The position numbers were made by a program, and so were the translations under genes. From Alphaproteobacteria bacterium (GTDB lineage: Bacteria > Pseudomonadota > Alphaproteobacteria > Thalassobaculales > Thalassobaculaceae), in the NCBI GenBank assembly GCA_022822665.1, contig JAJEAR010000007.1, forward strand, positions 1 through 64,000: a stretch of DNA of 64,000 bases. Reading direction: 5' to 3'. Within the stretch, counting starts at the first letter, position 1; every line of letters starts with the position of its first letter. The notes under the pieces were generated by a model, which saw nothing but the letters and a program-made list of their open reading frames with translations, was not told the DNA's origin and ran no database searches. Below are positions 36,032-44,518 of the stretch, one piece after another.

Positions 36032-36919
36032 CTATTCTACCAGATCGAAGTGCGATGTCTCTGCAAATCCCGCAACATAATCCAGGAATGCTCGCACGCG
36101 CCCGGTCTTGCGTATATCGGGATGTGTGAGGATCCAGAGATCGGTGGCCAACGATGGTACTGCTCCGCCTACACGGATCAGTTGCGGGTCATTTTCGCCA
36201 AGATAGCAGGGCAGGATTGACAGGCCGAGCCCGGCTCTGGTGGCAGAGAGCATCCCGTACACCGAGTTCACGCGCGTTCGACACAGATCCACGAGCCCTT
36301 CCTGTTCAAGCCAGCGTTCGTACGCCGGATATGCCATGCTCTCGTCTGGACCGATCCAGTCTATGGAGGACTTCGGCTCAACGTCGGCTTGCGCGGCCAG
36401 CGTCTTCGCCATGTAGGTTGCCTGTACAATGGTTCCGATTCTTCGACCGACGAGGCTCTGGTCCGGCGTGTGGACCGGGCGCACGGCTATGTCCGCTTCT
36501 CGCCTGGAGAGGCTGAAGACATCGTTCGAAACCACCAGTTCAAGTCGGATGTCGGGGTAAGCACTCCGGAACTCCCCCAGACCCGGCGACAGCCAGCCGA
36601 ACAGCAGCGTGTCCGTGGTTGTGACCCTCAACGTTCCCGATGGTCGCAAGTCTCGACCGGCTATGCGGCGCTCCACCGCCAGGACGTCGTTCTTCAGCAC
36701 GCGCACGAGCGCGGAAACCTCCTCGGCCGCTGCCGTCGCGGTGTAGCCGTCGCGAGCCCGGTCGAAGAAGCGCACTCCCATCTTCTGCTCAAGCCTGTTC
36801 AATCTCCGAAACGCGGTTGGATGGCTGACACGAAGCGCGCGCGCCGCTCCGGAGAGCGTTCCAGCATCCGCGATGGCATGCACCAGACACATGTCGTCCC
36901 AGGAAAGCATGCTGTACAT
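36032..36919 (-). CDS. LysR-family transcriptional regulator
   Basis: This 295-residue protein has an N-terminal winged helix (about 5-65; GTLSGAARALRVSHPTAFRR is the recognition region) and a periplasmic-binding-like effector domain (about 95-290, GTLRVTTTDTLLFGWLSP). The ATG at 36919 has GGGGAG 9 bases upstream; the next ATG (36910) is too far from it. It is divergent from a quinone reductase gene across a 97-base spacer, the usual arrangement for a LysR regulator and its target. Base composition here is lower in GC than the neighbouring core genes. The effector is unknown; an electrophile or quinone-type signal would fit. Confidence 0.9.
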   Translation of the reverse strand: MYSMLSWDDMCLVHAIADAGTLSGAARALRVSHPTAFRRLNRLEQKMGVRFFDRARDGYTATAAAEEVSALVRVLKNDVLAVERRIAGRDLRPSGTLRVTTTDTLLFGWLSPGLGEFRSAYPDIRLELVVSNDVFSLSRREADIAVRPVHTPDQSLVGRRIGTIVQATYMAKTLAAQADVEPKSSIDWIGPDESMAYPAYERWLEQEGLVDLCRTRVNSVYGMLSATRAGLGLSILPCYLGENDPQLIRVGGAVPSLATDLWILTHPDIRKTGRVRAFLDYVAGFAETSHFDLVE

Positions 36920-37016
36920 TACTGCAATCTCCCCTTGCCAATATGCCATATGGTCTTGCACGAATGGGTATCATATGTTGGGACGGAAGCGTCGTCCAGG
37001 AACAAGGAGCGGCTCG
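36920..37016. promoter_or_regulatory. Divergent LysR / quinone-reductase promoter region
   Basis: This spacer holds a perfect palindrome CCATATGG (36946-36953) and a second CATATG (36972-36977), about 26 bases apart. LysR regulators commonly bind two sites with T-N11-A dyads between divergent genes, and these are candidate operator halves. The ribosome-binding site for the quinone reductase (AAGGAG) is at the right edge. The regulatory role is inferred from layout. Confidence 0.5.
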
Positions 37017-37751
37017 GTGCATGCGCTGATCGTCCATTGCCATCCAGAACGGGCGTCTTTCAATGCGGCACTCACGGCAGTGACCCGGACAACATTGCGG
37101 GAGCTGGGATTCTCCGTCGACATTTCCGATCTCTATCGCGAGAAGTTCGACCCGTGCGAACGCCCGGAGCACTACAGGAACCGCAAAGACAGCGCCGTTT
37201 TCTGCCCCTTGGGAGAGCAGCGTCATGCCGTCGAGACCAACACGTTGCCTGAAGACGTCCGAAGAGAGATAGTCCGACTGAAGAGTGCAGACTTGGTGGT
37301 GTTTCAGTTCCCGATCTGGTGGCATAGCCAGCCGGCCATGCTCAAGGGATGGTTCGACAGGGTCTTTGTGAACGGAGGCCTGTACAACAGCACAATGCGC
37401 TACGATCGCGGCTGCTTTCGCGACAAAAGGGCGGTGTGTTCGGTTACGACCGGAGCCCCTGAAATCGCGTTCGGCCCCGGGTCCCGCGGCGGGGATATCG
37501 ATCGGATTCTCTGGTCAACCCACTATTCTCTTCACTACATGGGCTACCTCGTCCTGCCGCCCTTCGTGGCTTTCGGCATCCAGGGGCACGGCTATATCTA
37601 TTCGGATGAAGACAGCAATAATCGGCGTCTGTTGCGGTATCGGGAGAAGTGGAAGGATCGGCTGAGGAGCCTGAAGCGAGACACGCCGCTCCAGTTCCAG
37701 GTGTGGGACGATTGGGATGAAGACGGCCGCGCAAAGGTAGTGGGGACCTGA
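37017..37751 (+). CDS. NAD(P)H:quinone oxidoreductase (flavodoxin_2 family)
   Basis: This 244-residue flavoprotein resembles NQO1/MdaB-type NAD(P)H dehydrogenases. It starts MHALIVHCHPERASFNAAL (flavin phosphate loop), then has VVFQFPIWWHSQPAMLKGWFDRVF near residue 95, the signature of the family, and a TTGAPE segment. These enzymes reduce quinones or modulate electrophile stress with two-electron transfer. The GTG at 37017 is favoured by AAGGAG 8 bases upstream; the ATG at 37021 is out of frame. It is divergent from the LysR gene, its probable regulator. Lower GC suggests acquisition with that gene. Confidence 0.88.
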   Translation: MHALIVHCHPERASFNAALTAVTRTTLRELGFSVDISDLYREKFDPCERPEHYRNRKDSAVFCPLGEQRHAVETNTLPEDVRREIVRLKSADLVVFQFPIWWHSQPAMLKGWFDRVFVNGGLYNSTMRYDRGCFRDKRAVCSVTTGAPEIAFGPGSRGGDIDRILWSTHYSLHYMGYLVLPPFVAFGIQGHGYIYSDEDSNNRRLLRYREKWKDRLRSLKRDTPLQFQVWDDWDEDGRAKVVGT

Positions 37752-38197
37752 GCTGCCATTCAGCCGACGTCGGTTTGAGCCGGATCGGCATCGCAGCCGC
37801 GGTGAGGGCGGGTCGGCCGTTCGCGGTCGCACTCTCCGGTGTCGGTTGCCCGCCGCACGGCGTCGCCGAAGCCCCTCACTGACGTCTGCGCGCCTGTCCT
37901 GTGGCCAACCGCGGGCGGGTCTCAGGAGGGCAAGAGGTCGAAGGAGTTCACTGTCCGCTATTACCATCTCGGCTACAGGATGCTGGCGGGCACCGAGATG
38001 CGCGGGGCCATGCCCGAGTGCGATGGTGTGGCTGTCGCCATGCTAACCCGACCTGAGTCATGGACTGCCTTGCACCGGAGGCTCGGTTGTCCAGGCGAGT
38101 CGGGACATGACGCGGTTTGGCGTCGGGAACTGAAGATGGCGGTCATTTGATTGAGGGTTGAACGAGCCCGGGTGATCGGAGCACACCGCCCCGGCGG

Positions 38198-38500
38198 TCA
38201 TGGGCCTGCTGCGCCGAGACGGTCTGCGAGCAGGCGGAAGAGAGCGGCGTCCGGACAGGTCGATGTGAAGTGGATGCGGACGAGGGCGGCCTTTTCGATG
38301 ACGCGGGCGCCGACCTTGCGGAGGCGCAACCCGAGGTTAGCGAACCTTGCCTGGGCGAGCGGCATGGCACCGGGAATGGTGTCACGCAGGGCGAGCATCA
38401 GCCAGCAGGCGCCAGTGCGCGGGACCAGCCTGAGCTGGTCGGCAAGCGGACCCTGGCAAGAGGTTCAGTCCGAGGCATTGCGCTGCTTTCGTGCATGCGA
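38198..38500 (-). pseudogene. IS1380-family transposase C-terminal remnant
   Basis: The minus strand encodes ASD-stop-TSCQGPLADQLRL, then ACWLMLALRDTIPGAM, RLRKVGARVIEKAALVRIH and CPDAALFRLLA before a TGA at 38198. This matches the C-terminal end of IS1380-type DDE transposases (SDRTSC, NQFRLLLHTAAYWLM, LRL-K-ARV-E). The arginine codon expected between SD and TSC is a TGA (38465-38467), a one-base change from CGA. The catalytic DDE core upstream cannot be found, so the element is dead. I could not locate terminal inverted repeats. Confidence 0.72.
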
Positions 38501-38666
38501 GACCCCTGCCTGGACCTGGGCAATTCCGACGCTTGCAGGAGTGAACTCCGGATCCGGCGGGGAGCGCTTCCGGGGCCCGTCGAGCATGGCGAGCGCGCGC
38601 TTGCGCACGCAGTCCGGTCCGGATGGCCCGCGCAGTTGGCGGGGTCCCGCGGGGCAGCCCGATGGC

Positions 38667-38745
38667 ATGCCCGGGATGGGTTGCCCCGCGTCGTGGACCG
38701 ACCGGTGCCGGAACCGGAGGCTGGCGTTTCGCTGCGAACACAGAA
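38667..38745 (+). repeat. Dispersed repeat, copy B
   Basis: This is the second copy of the repeat seen at 35471-35540, same orientation, about 3.2 kb away. It lies 88 bases before the enolase-superfamily gene. An open frame across it yields a peptide similar to one across copy A simply because the DNA is repeated. Confidence 0.7.
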
Positions 38746-38832
38746 ACCATGGAGGGCAAATGCGAACCGGGGACATCGCGTGGGAGCGAGCCCTCCGGGA
38801 CACCGGATGCGGGACACGAGGGAGAGAGTTCC

Positions 38833-39915
38833 ATGAAGATCAGCACCGTTCGCACCCGTCACCTCCGCGCGCCGTGGACCGAACCGCCCCGGTTCGGACC
38901 GGTGGCGCCGGAGACGCGCGACATCCTGGTGGTCGAGGTCGAGACCGCGGACGGGATCACCGGCATGGGCTACCTGCTGCTGCTGCGCGGCGGGGTGCCG
39001 ACCGTGACCGCCTGCCTGCATGAACTGGTCATTCCCGAGATCGTGGGACGCGACGCCACCGACATCGAGGGCATCTGGCAGCACCTGTGGCAGCGCACCT
39101 ACTGGATGGGCCGCATGGGGGTGACGGTCATGGCGCTCTCGGCTGTCGACATCGCGCTGTGGGACGCACTCGGCCGCAGGACCGGGCTGCCGCTGCACCG
39201 GTTGTGGGGCCATTGCACCGACTCGGTACGCGCCTACGGCAGCGGCTGCTGGCGCGGCTACGGCCCGGAAGGCATGGTCGAGCGGGCGCAGCGCTACGTC
39301 GACGACGGGTTCGACGCCATCAAGATGCAGTGCGCCCACCTGTACGACCGGCACCAGGACGTGCACAACGTCGCCCTGATGCGCGAGGCGCTCGGGCCCC
39401 GGGTCGAGATCATGATCGACTGCAACATGGGCTGGACCGCGGACGAAGCCATCGTCACCGGCAGGCGGTTCGAGGACTTCGATCTCTACTGGCTGGAAGA
39501 ACCGGTGGTCTGCGAGGACTTCGCCGGCTACGCCCGCATCGCCGATGCGCTCGATCTCAGGATCGTCGGCGGCGAGAGCCACTTCACCCGGTTCGACCTG
39601 CGTCCGTTCTTCGAGCACCCGCGCATCCCGATCCTGCAACCGGATGTCATGCGCGGCGGGCTGACGGAGCTGCGCAAGATCGCGACGGTCGCCGACACCT
39701 ACGGCATGACCATCGCTCCGCACCTGTTCCCCGAACTCATGATCCAGATCATGGCCTCGATCCCCAACCCGAGCTGGCTGGAATACGTCAACTGGATGGA
39801 CGATGCCTGGATCGACCCGGTCCTGCCGCATGCGGGGATGGTCACACCGCCGGAACGCCCGGGCCACGGCCTCGACTTCAGGCCGGACTTCCTCGCCGAA
39901 TACCAGGTGGACTGA
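38833..39915 (+). CDS. Mandelate racemase/muconate lactonizing enzyme-family protein
   Basis: This is a 360-residue enolase-superfamily enzyme, which abstracts a proton alpha to a carboxylate. The N-terminal capping domain (about 1-130) is followed by a TIM barrel. Metal ligands are visible as aspartate in IMIDCNMGW near residue 198, glutamate in YWLEEPV near 224 and glutamate in VGGESHF near 250. The likely general base lysine is in FDAIKMQ near 166, and the partner histidine in TIAPHLFPE near 298, as in mandelate racemase. Substrate is probably a sugar acid or other hydroxy acid. The ATG has GGAGA upstream. It is convergent with the dimethylglycine-dehydrogenase-like gene (7-base gap). Confidence 0.87.
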   Translation: MKISTVRTRHLRAPWTEPPRFGPVAPETRDILVVEVETADGITGMGYLLLLRGGVPTVTACLHELVIPEIVGRDATDIEGIWQHLWQRTYWMGRMGVTVMALSAVDIALWDALGRRTGLPLHRLWGHCTDSVRAYGSGCWRGYGPEGMVERAQRYVDDGFDAIKMQCAHLYDRHQDVHNVALMREALGPRVEIMIDCNMGWTADEAIVTGRRFEDFDLYWLEEPVVCEDFAGYARIADALDLRIVGGESHFTRFDLRPFFEHPRIPILQPDVMRGGLTELRKIATVADTYGMTIAPHLFPELMIQIMASIPNPSWLEYVNWMDDAWIDPVLPHAGMVTPPERPGHGLDFRPDFLAEYQVD

Positions 39916-39922
39916 CCGCGGC

Positions 39923-42355
39923 CTACGCGCGCAGCCTGAGACCGTCGGGATCAAACGGCGGGCGTTCGAGCAGGACCGCCCGGTGCGCAAGGCCAAGCAG
40001 CGCAACGTCGAAGACGGCACCGGCGACCGCGTGGTCGGTGGCAATGAAGGCGAGCGCAAGCGATGCGCCGGCGTGCCAGCTGTACGCGCCGGAACTCACC
40101 TGCCCGACAGCCGCTCCGCCGTCGGGCAGGAAGATCGGTTCGCCGCCGGCCGCATCCGCGGTGTCTGCCTCCACCTCGAGCATCACCAACTTCTCGCGCG
40201 GCGCCCTGTCGCGCAGGTCCAGCCAGGCATCGCGGCCGAGGAACGCCGGCTTGTCGTCGCGGACCAGGCGTTCAAGCCCGACCTCGTGCGGCCAGTACTC
40301 CGGCGAAAACTCGCGCCCCCAGCTTCCGTACCCCTTCTCGACCCTGAGCGAGAGCAGCGCGCGCGAACCGACGGGACGGACACCGAAATCCCCGCCCGCC
40401 TCGAGCAGGGCCAGGAACAGCTCCCGCTGGTCCTCCTCGGCGACGTAGATCTCCCAGCCGAGGTCGCCGCTGAAGGACATCCTCAGGCCGATCGCATCGA
40501 GCCCTCCCACCGTCATCTGCCGCCCGCGGGCAAACCCGAAGCTCTCGTTGGACAGGTCGGTGTTGGTCAGCCGCTGCAGGATCCTGCGCGAGTCCGGCCC
40601 GGCAAGGTTGAAGCCGGCGAGTTCGGCGCTGCGCGAGCGCAGTTCGACCTCCCGCGGCCTCGGCACCATGCCAAGGAGCCGGCGGTGAAGCCCTTCTGCC
40701 GCGCCCGACCCGATCACCAGGTAGCGGTCCTCCTCCAGGCAGGTGACGGTGAAGTCCGCGGCAACGCCCCCGCGCAGTCCGAGCACGGGGGTGAGGCAGG
40801 AGCGGCCCGGTTGGGCCGGGACCCGGTTCGCCACCACCCGGTCGAGCCAGTCGCGGGCCCCGGGGCCGCTGACCTCGTACTTGGCGTAGCTCGAGATATC
40901 GAGGATACCCGCCCGTTCGCGCAGCGCCCGGCATTCCTCGCCGACCGACCCGAACCAGTGCTGGCGCTCGAACCCGGCGCTGTCACGGGGGTCGACGCCG
41001 GGTCCGGCGTACCACAACGCGTGTTCCCAGCCGGCGTTGAGCCCGAACACCGCGCCGCGGTCGCGCTGCTCGTCCCGGGCGGGACGCGCGCGGACCGGCC
41101 GGCCCGCCTCGCGTTCCTCGTGCGGGAAGTGGATCCTGAACCGGTTCGAATAGCAGTCGAGCGCCCTGGCCCGGACGAATTCCCTGGTGGTCCAGCCGTC
41201 GTAGCGCGCCACGTCCCACGGAAACAGGTCGAGCTCCGGCTCGCCCTCGACGATCCACTGTGCGAGCACCTGCCCGAGGCCGCCGCACTGGCTGAACCCG
41301 GGGATGATGCCGACGCAGCAGTAGTAGCCCGGAAGGTCCGGAACCGGGCCGAGCAGTGCCGCCGCATCGGGCGACCAGATCATCGGGCCGTTGATGACCC
41401 GGCGGATCCCCGCGGTCTCGAGTGCCGGGACCCGCGCGCAGGCCCGCATCACGTTCTCGGATATCCGGTCGAGGTCGTCGGGGAACAGTTCGTGCCCGAA
41501 GTCCTGCGGCGTGCCGTCCTCGGCCCAGAACCGTCCGTCACGCTCGTAGACACCGACCAGGAGCCCCTGGCCTTCCTGGCGCAGGTAGTACTCGCCGTCC
41601 CGGTCGGAGACCGACGGCAGGCGGCGCTCGAGGGCGGCAACCTGGGGGATGGTCTCGGTCACGAAGTACTGGTGCTCCATCGGGACCAGCGGCAGGTCGA
41701 CCCCGGCCATTGCACCGACTTCCCGCGCCCAGAGCCCGGCAGCATTGACCACCGCCTCGGTCCGGATCGTTCCCTTCGGCGTGACGACCTCCCAACTGCC
41801 GTCACCCCGGGCCAGCGTGCCGGTCACGGGCGTGAAGCGATGAATGGCCGCCCCCCTGGCGCGGGCGCCGGCGGCGAAGGCCTGGGTGACACCGGACGGA
41901 TCGACGTTGCCGCCGTCGGGCTCGAACATTACGCAGCGGATGTCGCCGAACTCGACCAGCGGGTGCATGTCCCGGGCCTCGGTGTGCGAGAGTTCGTGGA
42001 ACTCGACCCCGAAATAGCGCGCCTTGGCCGCCTGGATCCGCAGCTGGTGCTCGCGCTCGCGGGTCTGGGCCAGGTACAGCGCGCCCGGGCGGAAGATCCC
42101 GCAGCTCTGCCCGGTCTCGCGCTCGAGTTCGTCATAGAGGCGCATCGTGTAGTACTGGAGGTGCGAGATGTTGTTGGTATCGTGCAGCCCGTGGATGTTG
42201 GCCGCCGCGTGCCACGTCGATCCCGAGGTCAGTTCGTCGCGCTCGAGCAGCACGATGTCGTTCCAGCCCAGCCTGGCGAGGTGGTAGAGAATGCTGCATC
42301 CGACGACACCGCCGCCGATGACAACGACTCGGGCATGGGAGGGCAGGTCGCTCAC
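39923..42355 (-). CDS. Second FAD-dependent dimethylglycine dehydrogenase-like enzyme
   Basis: This 810-residue enzyme has the same domain order as the one at 24569: DAO FAD domain (VVVIGGGVVGCSILYHLARLG near the start), FAO_M and C-terminal GCV_T/GCV_T_C folate-binding domains. STWHAAANIHGL near residue 50 carries the histidine that attaches FAD in the family. The GTG at 42355 (GGAG 10 bases upstream) gives the normal N-terminus just before the Rossmann strand; an ATG at 42400 is possible. The two enzymes are clearly diverged, suggesting different N-methylated substrates. It is divergent from a DMT-family transporter that could supply or export such compounds (inference). Confidence 0.87.
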   Translation of the reverse strand: MSDLPSHARVVVIGGGVVGCSILYHLARLGWNDIVLLERDELTSGSTWHAAANIHGLHDTNNISHLQYYTMRLYDELERETGQSCGIFRPGALYLAQTREREHQLRIQAAKARYFGVEFHELSHTEARDMHPLVEFGDIRCVMFEPDGGNVDPSGVTQAFAAGARARGAAIHRFTPVTGTLARGDGSWEVVTPKGTIRTEAVVNAAGLWAREVGAMAGVDLPLVPMEHQYFVTETIPQVAALERRLPSVSDRDGEYYLRQEGQGLLVGVYERDGRFWAEDGTPQDFGHELFPDDLDRISENVMRACARVPALETAGIRRVINGPMIWSPDAAALLGPVPDLPGYYCCVGIIPGFSQCGGLGQVLAQWIVEGEPELDLFPWDVARYDGWTTREFVRARALDCYSNRFRIHFPHEEREAGRPVRARPARDEQRDRGAVFGLNAGWEHALWYAGPGVDPRDSAGFERQHWFGSVGEECRALRERAGILDISSYAKYEVSGPGARDWLDRVVANRVPAQPGRSCLTPVLGLRGGVAADFTVTCLEEDRYLVIGSGAAEGLHRRLLGMVPRPREVELRSRSAELAGFNLAGPDSRRILQRLTNTDLSNESFGFARGRQMTVGGLDAIGLRMSFSGDLGWEIYVAEEDQRELFLALLEAGGDFGVRPVGSRALLSLRVEKGYGSWGREFSPEYWPHEVGLERLVRDDKPAFLGRDAWLDLRDRAPREKLVMLEVEADTADAAGGEPIFLPDGGAAVGQVSSGAYSWHAGASLALAFIATDHAVAGAVFDVALLGLAHRAVLLERPPFDPDGLRLRA

Positions 42356-42471
42356 TGGGACGGCTCCGGAAATGTGGACGGCACGGTGCGGGACAAGCAT
42401 ATACGTGGACACGCCGGTGCGCGAAAGACCCGACCGGGAGCCCCCTCGCCATACCGGTGCGGAGTGATCCG

Positions 42472-43347
42472 GTGATCCAGACCATCAGCCAGAAACCGCT
42501 CGCGGCCGTGGGCATGTTCTCGCTCGCCATCCTGCTGATCGCGGTGGTCGATACCACCTGCAAGGCGTTCACCGACGAATTGCACGCCTTCCAGCTGGTC
42601 TGGGGCTACTTTCTCGGGGTGGCGATCACCATCACCGGCTACTTCACGGCGCGCCGGCGGCGCCTGGGGGTGCTGTTCGCAACCCGGCGCCGGGCGCTGC
42701 AGATCTGCCGCCCGGCGCTGCTGGCCGGTTCGGTCTCGACGCTGTTTCTCGCGCTCACCTACCTGCCGATCGCGGAGGTCACCGTCATCGGCTTCACCGC
42801 ACCGCTGTTCATCACGGCGCTGTCGGTGGTGATGCTCAAGGAGCGGGTCGGGCCGCACCGCTGGGCTGCGGTGGCGGTCGGGCTCGCCGGCGTGCTCGTC
42901 GTCGTGCAGCCCGGCGGTGCACTGTGGCACTGGTACTCGATCATGCCGCTGGTCAGCGCCATGTTCTTCGCCATGTTCCAGATCGTCACCCGGATGCTGG
43001 CGCGAACCGAGTCGAGCGACACCACCCTCGTGCATACCGGGCTCGGGGCGCTGTTCTGGACCAGCCTGCTGGCGCCGCTGGTATGGACGCAGCCCAGTGC
43101 GCACCACTGGCTGGTGTTCCTCGGCACCGGGTTTCTCGGGGCACTCGCCCACATGCTGGTGATCGCTGCATTCCGCCGTGGCGAGGCGTCGCTGATCGCG
43201 CCCTTCAACTACACCAAGCTGGTCTGGGTGGTGATACTGGGCTACCTGGTCTTCGGCGACATCCCGCATCCGGAAACCTGGATCGGGTCGGGAGTGATCG
43301 TCGCCGCCGGCTGCTACGTGCTCTACCGCGAGCGCCGCCGGACGTGA
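42472..43347 (+). CDS. EamA/DMT-superfamily transporter
   Basis: This 291-residue membrane protein has about ten hydrophobic segments in two EamA repeats (first about 10-140, second about 150-290). Typical features are ALTYLPIAEVTVIGFTAPLF at the end of repeat 1 and SLIAPFNYTKLVWVVILGYL in repeat 2, with the LKERVG loop between segments. DMT carriers move amino acids, amines or metabolites, usually outward. A GTG at 42472 with GGAG 8 bases upstream is preferred to the GTG at 42457. It is divergent from the dimethylglycine-dehydrogenase-like gene. Confidence 0.85.
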   Translation: MIQTISQKPLAAVGMFSLAILLIAVVDTTCKAFTDELHAFQLVWGYFLGVAITITGYFTARRRRLGVLFATRRRALQICRPALLAGSVSTLFLALTYLPIAEVTVIGFTAPLFITALSVVMLKERVGPHRWAAVAVGLAGVLVVVQPGGALWHWYSIMPLVSAMFFAMFQIVTRMLARTESSDTTLVHTGLGALFWTSLLAPLVWTQPSAHHWLVFLGTGFLGALAHMLVIAAFRRGEASLIAPFNYTKLVWVVILGYLVFGDIPHPETWIGSGVIVAAGCYVLYRERRRT

Positions 43348-43351
43348 CCGG

Positions 43352-44518
43352 TCAGTACGACCTCGGCAGTCCGAGGACCCGTTCCGCGAGGAAGCTGAGT
43401 ACCAGCTGCGGGCTGACCGGCGCGATCCGCGCGATCATGACTTCCCTGAGGTAGCGCTCGACCTGGTACTCGCTCGCGTAGCCGAACCCGCCATGGGTCA
43501 TCACCGCGGTCTGGCAGGCCTCGAACCCGGCCTCGGCGGCAAGGTACTTGGCGGCATTGGCCTCGGCCCCGCAGGGCTGTCCGCCATCGAACAGCCACGC
43601 GGCCTTCTGCATCATCAGGTTCGCTGCCTCGAGTTCCGCCCAGCACCGGGCGAGCGGGTGCTGGATGCCCTGGTTCTGGCCGATCGGGCGCCCGAATACC
43701 CGGCGGTCGGCCGCATATCGCGAGGCCCGGTCGACCGCGGCGCGGCCGATCCCGACGGCCTCCGCGGCAATCAGGATCCGTTCCGGGTTGAGGCCATGCA
43801 GGATATAGCGAAAGCCCTGGCCCTCCTCGCCGATCCGGTCCTCGGCCGGCACCCTGAGACCGTCGATGAACAGCATGTTGCTGTCCACCGCCTTGCGGCC
43901 CATCTTGTCGATCTCGCGGACCTCGACGCGCGAGCGATCGAGGTCGGTGTAGAACAGCGTCAGCCCTTCGGTCGACTTCTCCACCTCCTCGAGGTCGCTG
44001 GTCCGCGTCAGGATCAGCATCTTGTCCGCCACCTGGGCCGTCGAGATCCAGATCTTGTTCCCGTCGATGACGTAGCCGTTGCCTTCGGGCCGCGCCCGGG
44101 TCTTCAACCGGGTGGTGTCGAGGCCGACATCGGGTTCAGTGACCGCGAAACAGGCCTTTTCCCGGCCCTCGATCAGGGGAGGCAGGAACCGGCGGCGCTG
44201 GTCCTCGGTGCCGAACAGCTCCACCGGCTTCAGGCCGAAGATGTTCATGTGCAGGGCGGATGCGCCGCTCAGCGCCGCCCCGGACTCCGCGACCGCCTGC
44301 ATCATCAGCGCCGCCTCGGTGATGCCGAGACCGGCGCCGCCGTAGGCCTGCGGCATGGCGATACCGAGCCAGCCGTCACTGGCGAAGGCCCGGTAGAAGT
44401 CCTCGGGAAACCCTCCGTCCCGGTCGCGCTCGAGCCAGTAGGCGTCATCGAAGCGCCCCGCGATCCGCAGGATGGTCTCGCGAATGGTCTGCTGGTCTTC
44501 GGTCAGGGAGAACTGCAT
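43352..44518 (-). CDS. Acyl-CoA dehydrogenase
   Basis: This 388-residue FAD enzyme introduces a 2,3-double bond into an acyl-CoA, passing electrons to ETF. The N-terminal helical domain (MQFSLTEDQQTIRETIL) is followed by the beta domain with CFAVTEPDVGLDTTRLKT (FAD/substrate loop) and KIWISTAQVADKM, then the C-terminal helices with RRVFGRPIGQNQGIQHPLA and THGGFGYASEYQVERYLREV. The catalytic glutamate position in the last part cannot be fixed by eye. The ATG at 44518 shares one base with the NUDIX stop codon (TGATG). It is the last gene of the seven-gene acyl-CoA operon. Confidence 0.92.
   Translation of the reverse strand: MQFSLTEDQQTIRETILRIAGRFDDAYWLERDRDGGFPEDFYRAFASDGWLGIAMPQAYGGAGLGITEAALMMQAVAESGAALSGASALHMNIFGLKPVELFGTEDQRRRFLPPLIEGREKACFAVTEPDVGLDTTRLKTRARPEGNGYVIDGNKIWISTAQVADKMLILTRTSDLEEVEKSTEGLTLFYTDLDRSRVEVREIDKMGRKAVDSNMLFIDGLRVPAEDRIGEEGQGFRYILHGLNPERILIAAEAVGIGRAAVDRASRYAADRRVFGRPIGQNQGIQHPLARCWAELEAANLMMQKAAWLFDGGQPCGAEANAAKYLAAEAGFEACQTAVMTHGGFGYASEYQVERYLREVMIARIAPVSPQLVLSFLAERVLGLPRSY

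Larger units (their letters stand above)
37752..38832. other. Gene-poor region with IS remnant and repeat
   Basis: This stretch has no intact gene that I recognise. A 103-codon frame at 37839-38150 on the plus strand has no motif. The right half contains an IS1380-family transposase remnant (38198-38500, minus) and copy B of the dispersed repeat (38667-38745). The last 30 bases carry the ribosome-binding site of the enolase-superfamily gene. The region looks like the debris-laden right edge of an acquired island. Confidence 0.5.

Noticed and set aside
37839..38150. 103-codon plus-strand frame in the island
   Set aside because: No motif, no good ribosome-binding site, and location amid IS debris. 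Not enough support for a gene call.
39803..42475. 890-codon plus-strand frame opposite the second dimethylglycine-dehydrogenase-like gene
   Set aside because: It is antisense to a gene with FAD and GCV_T motifs and has no domain signatures of its own.
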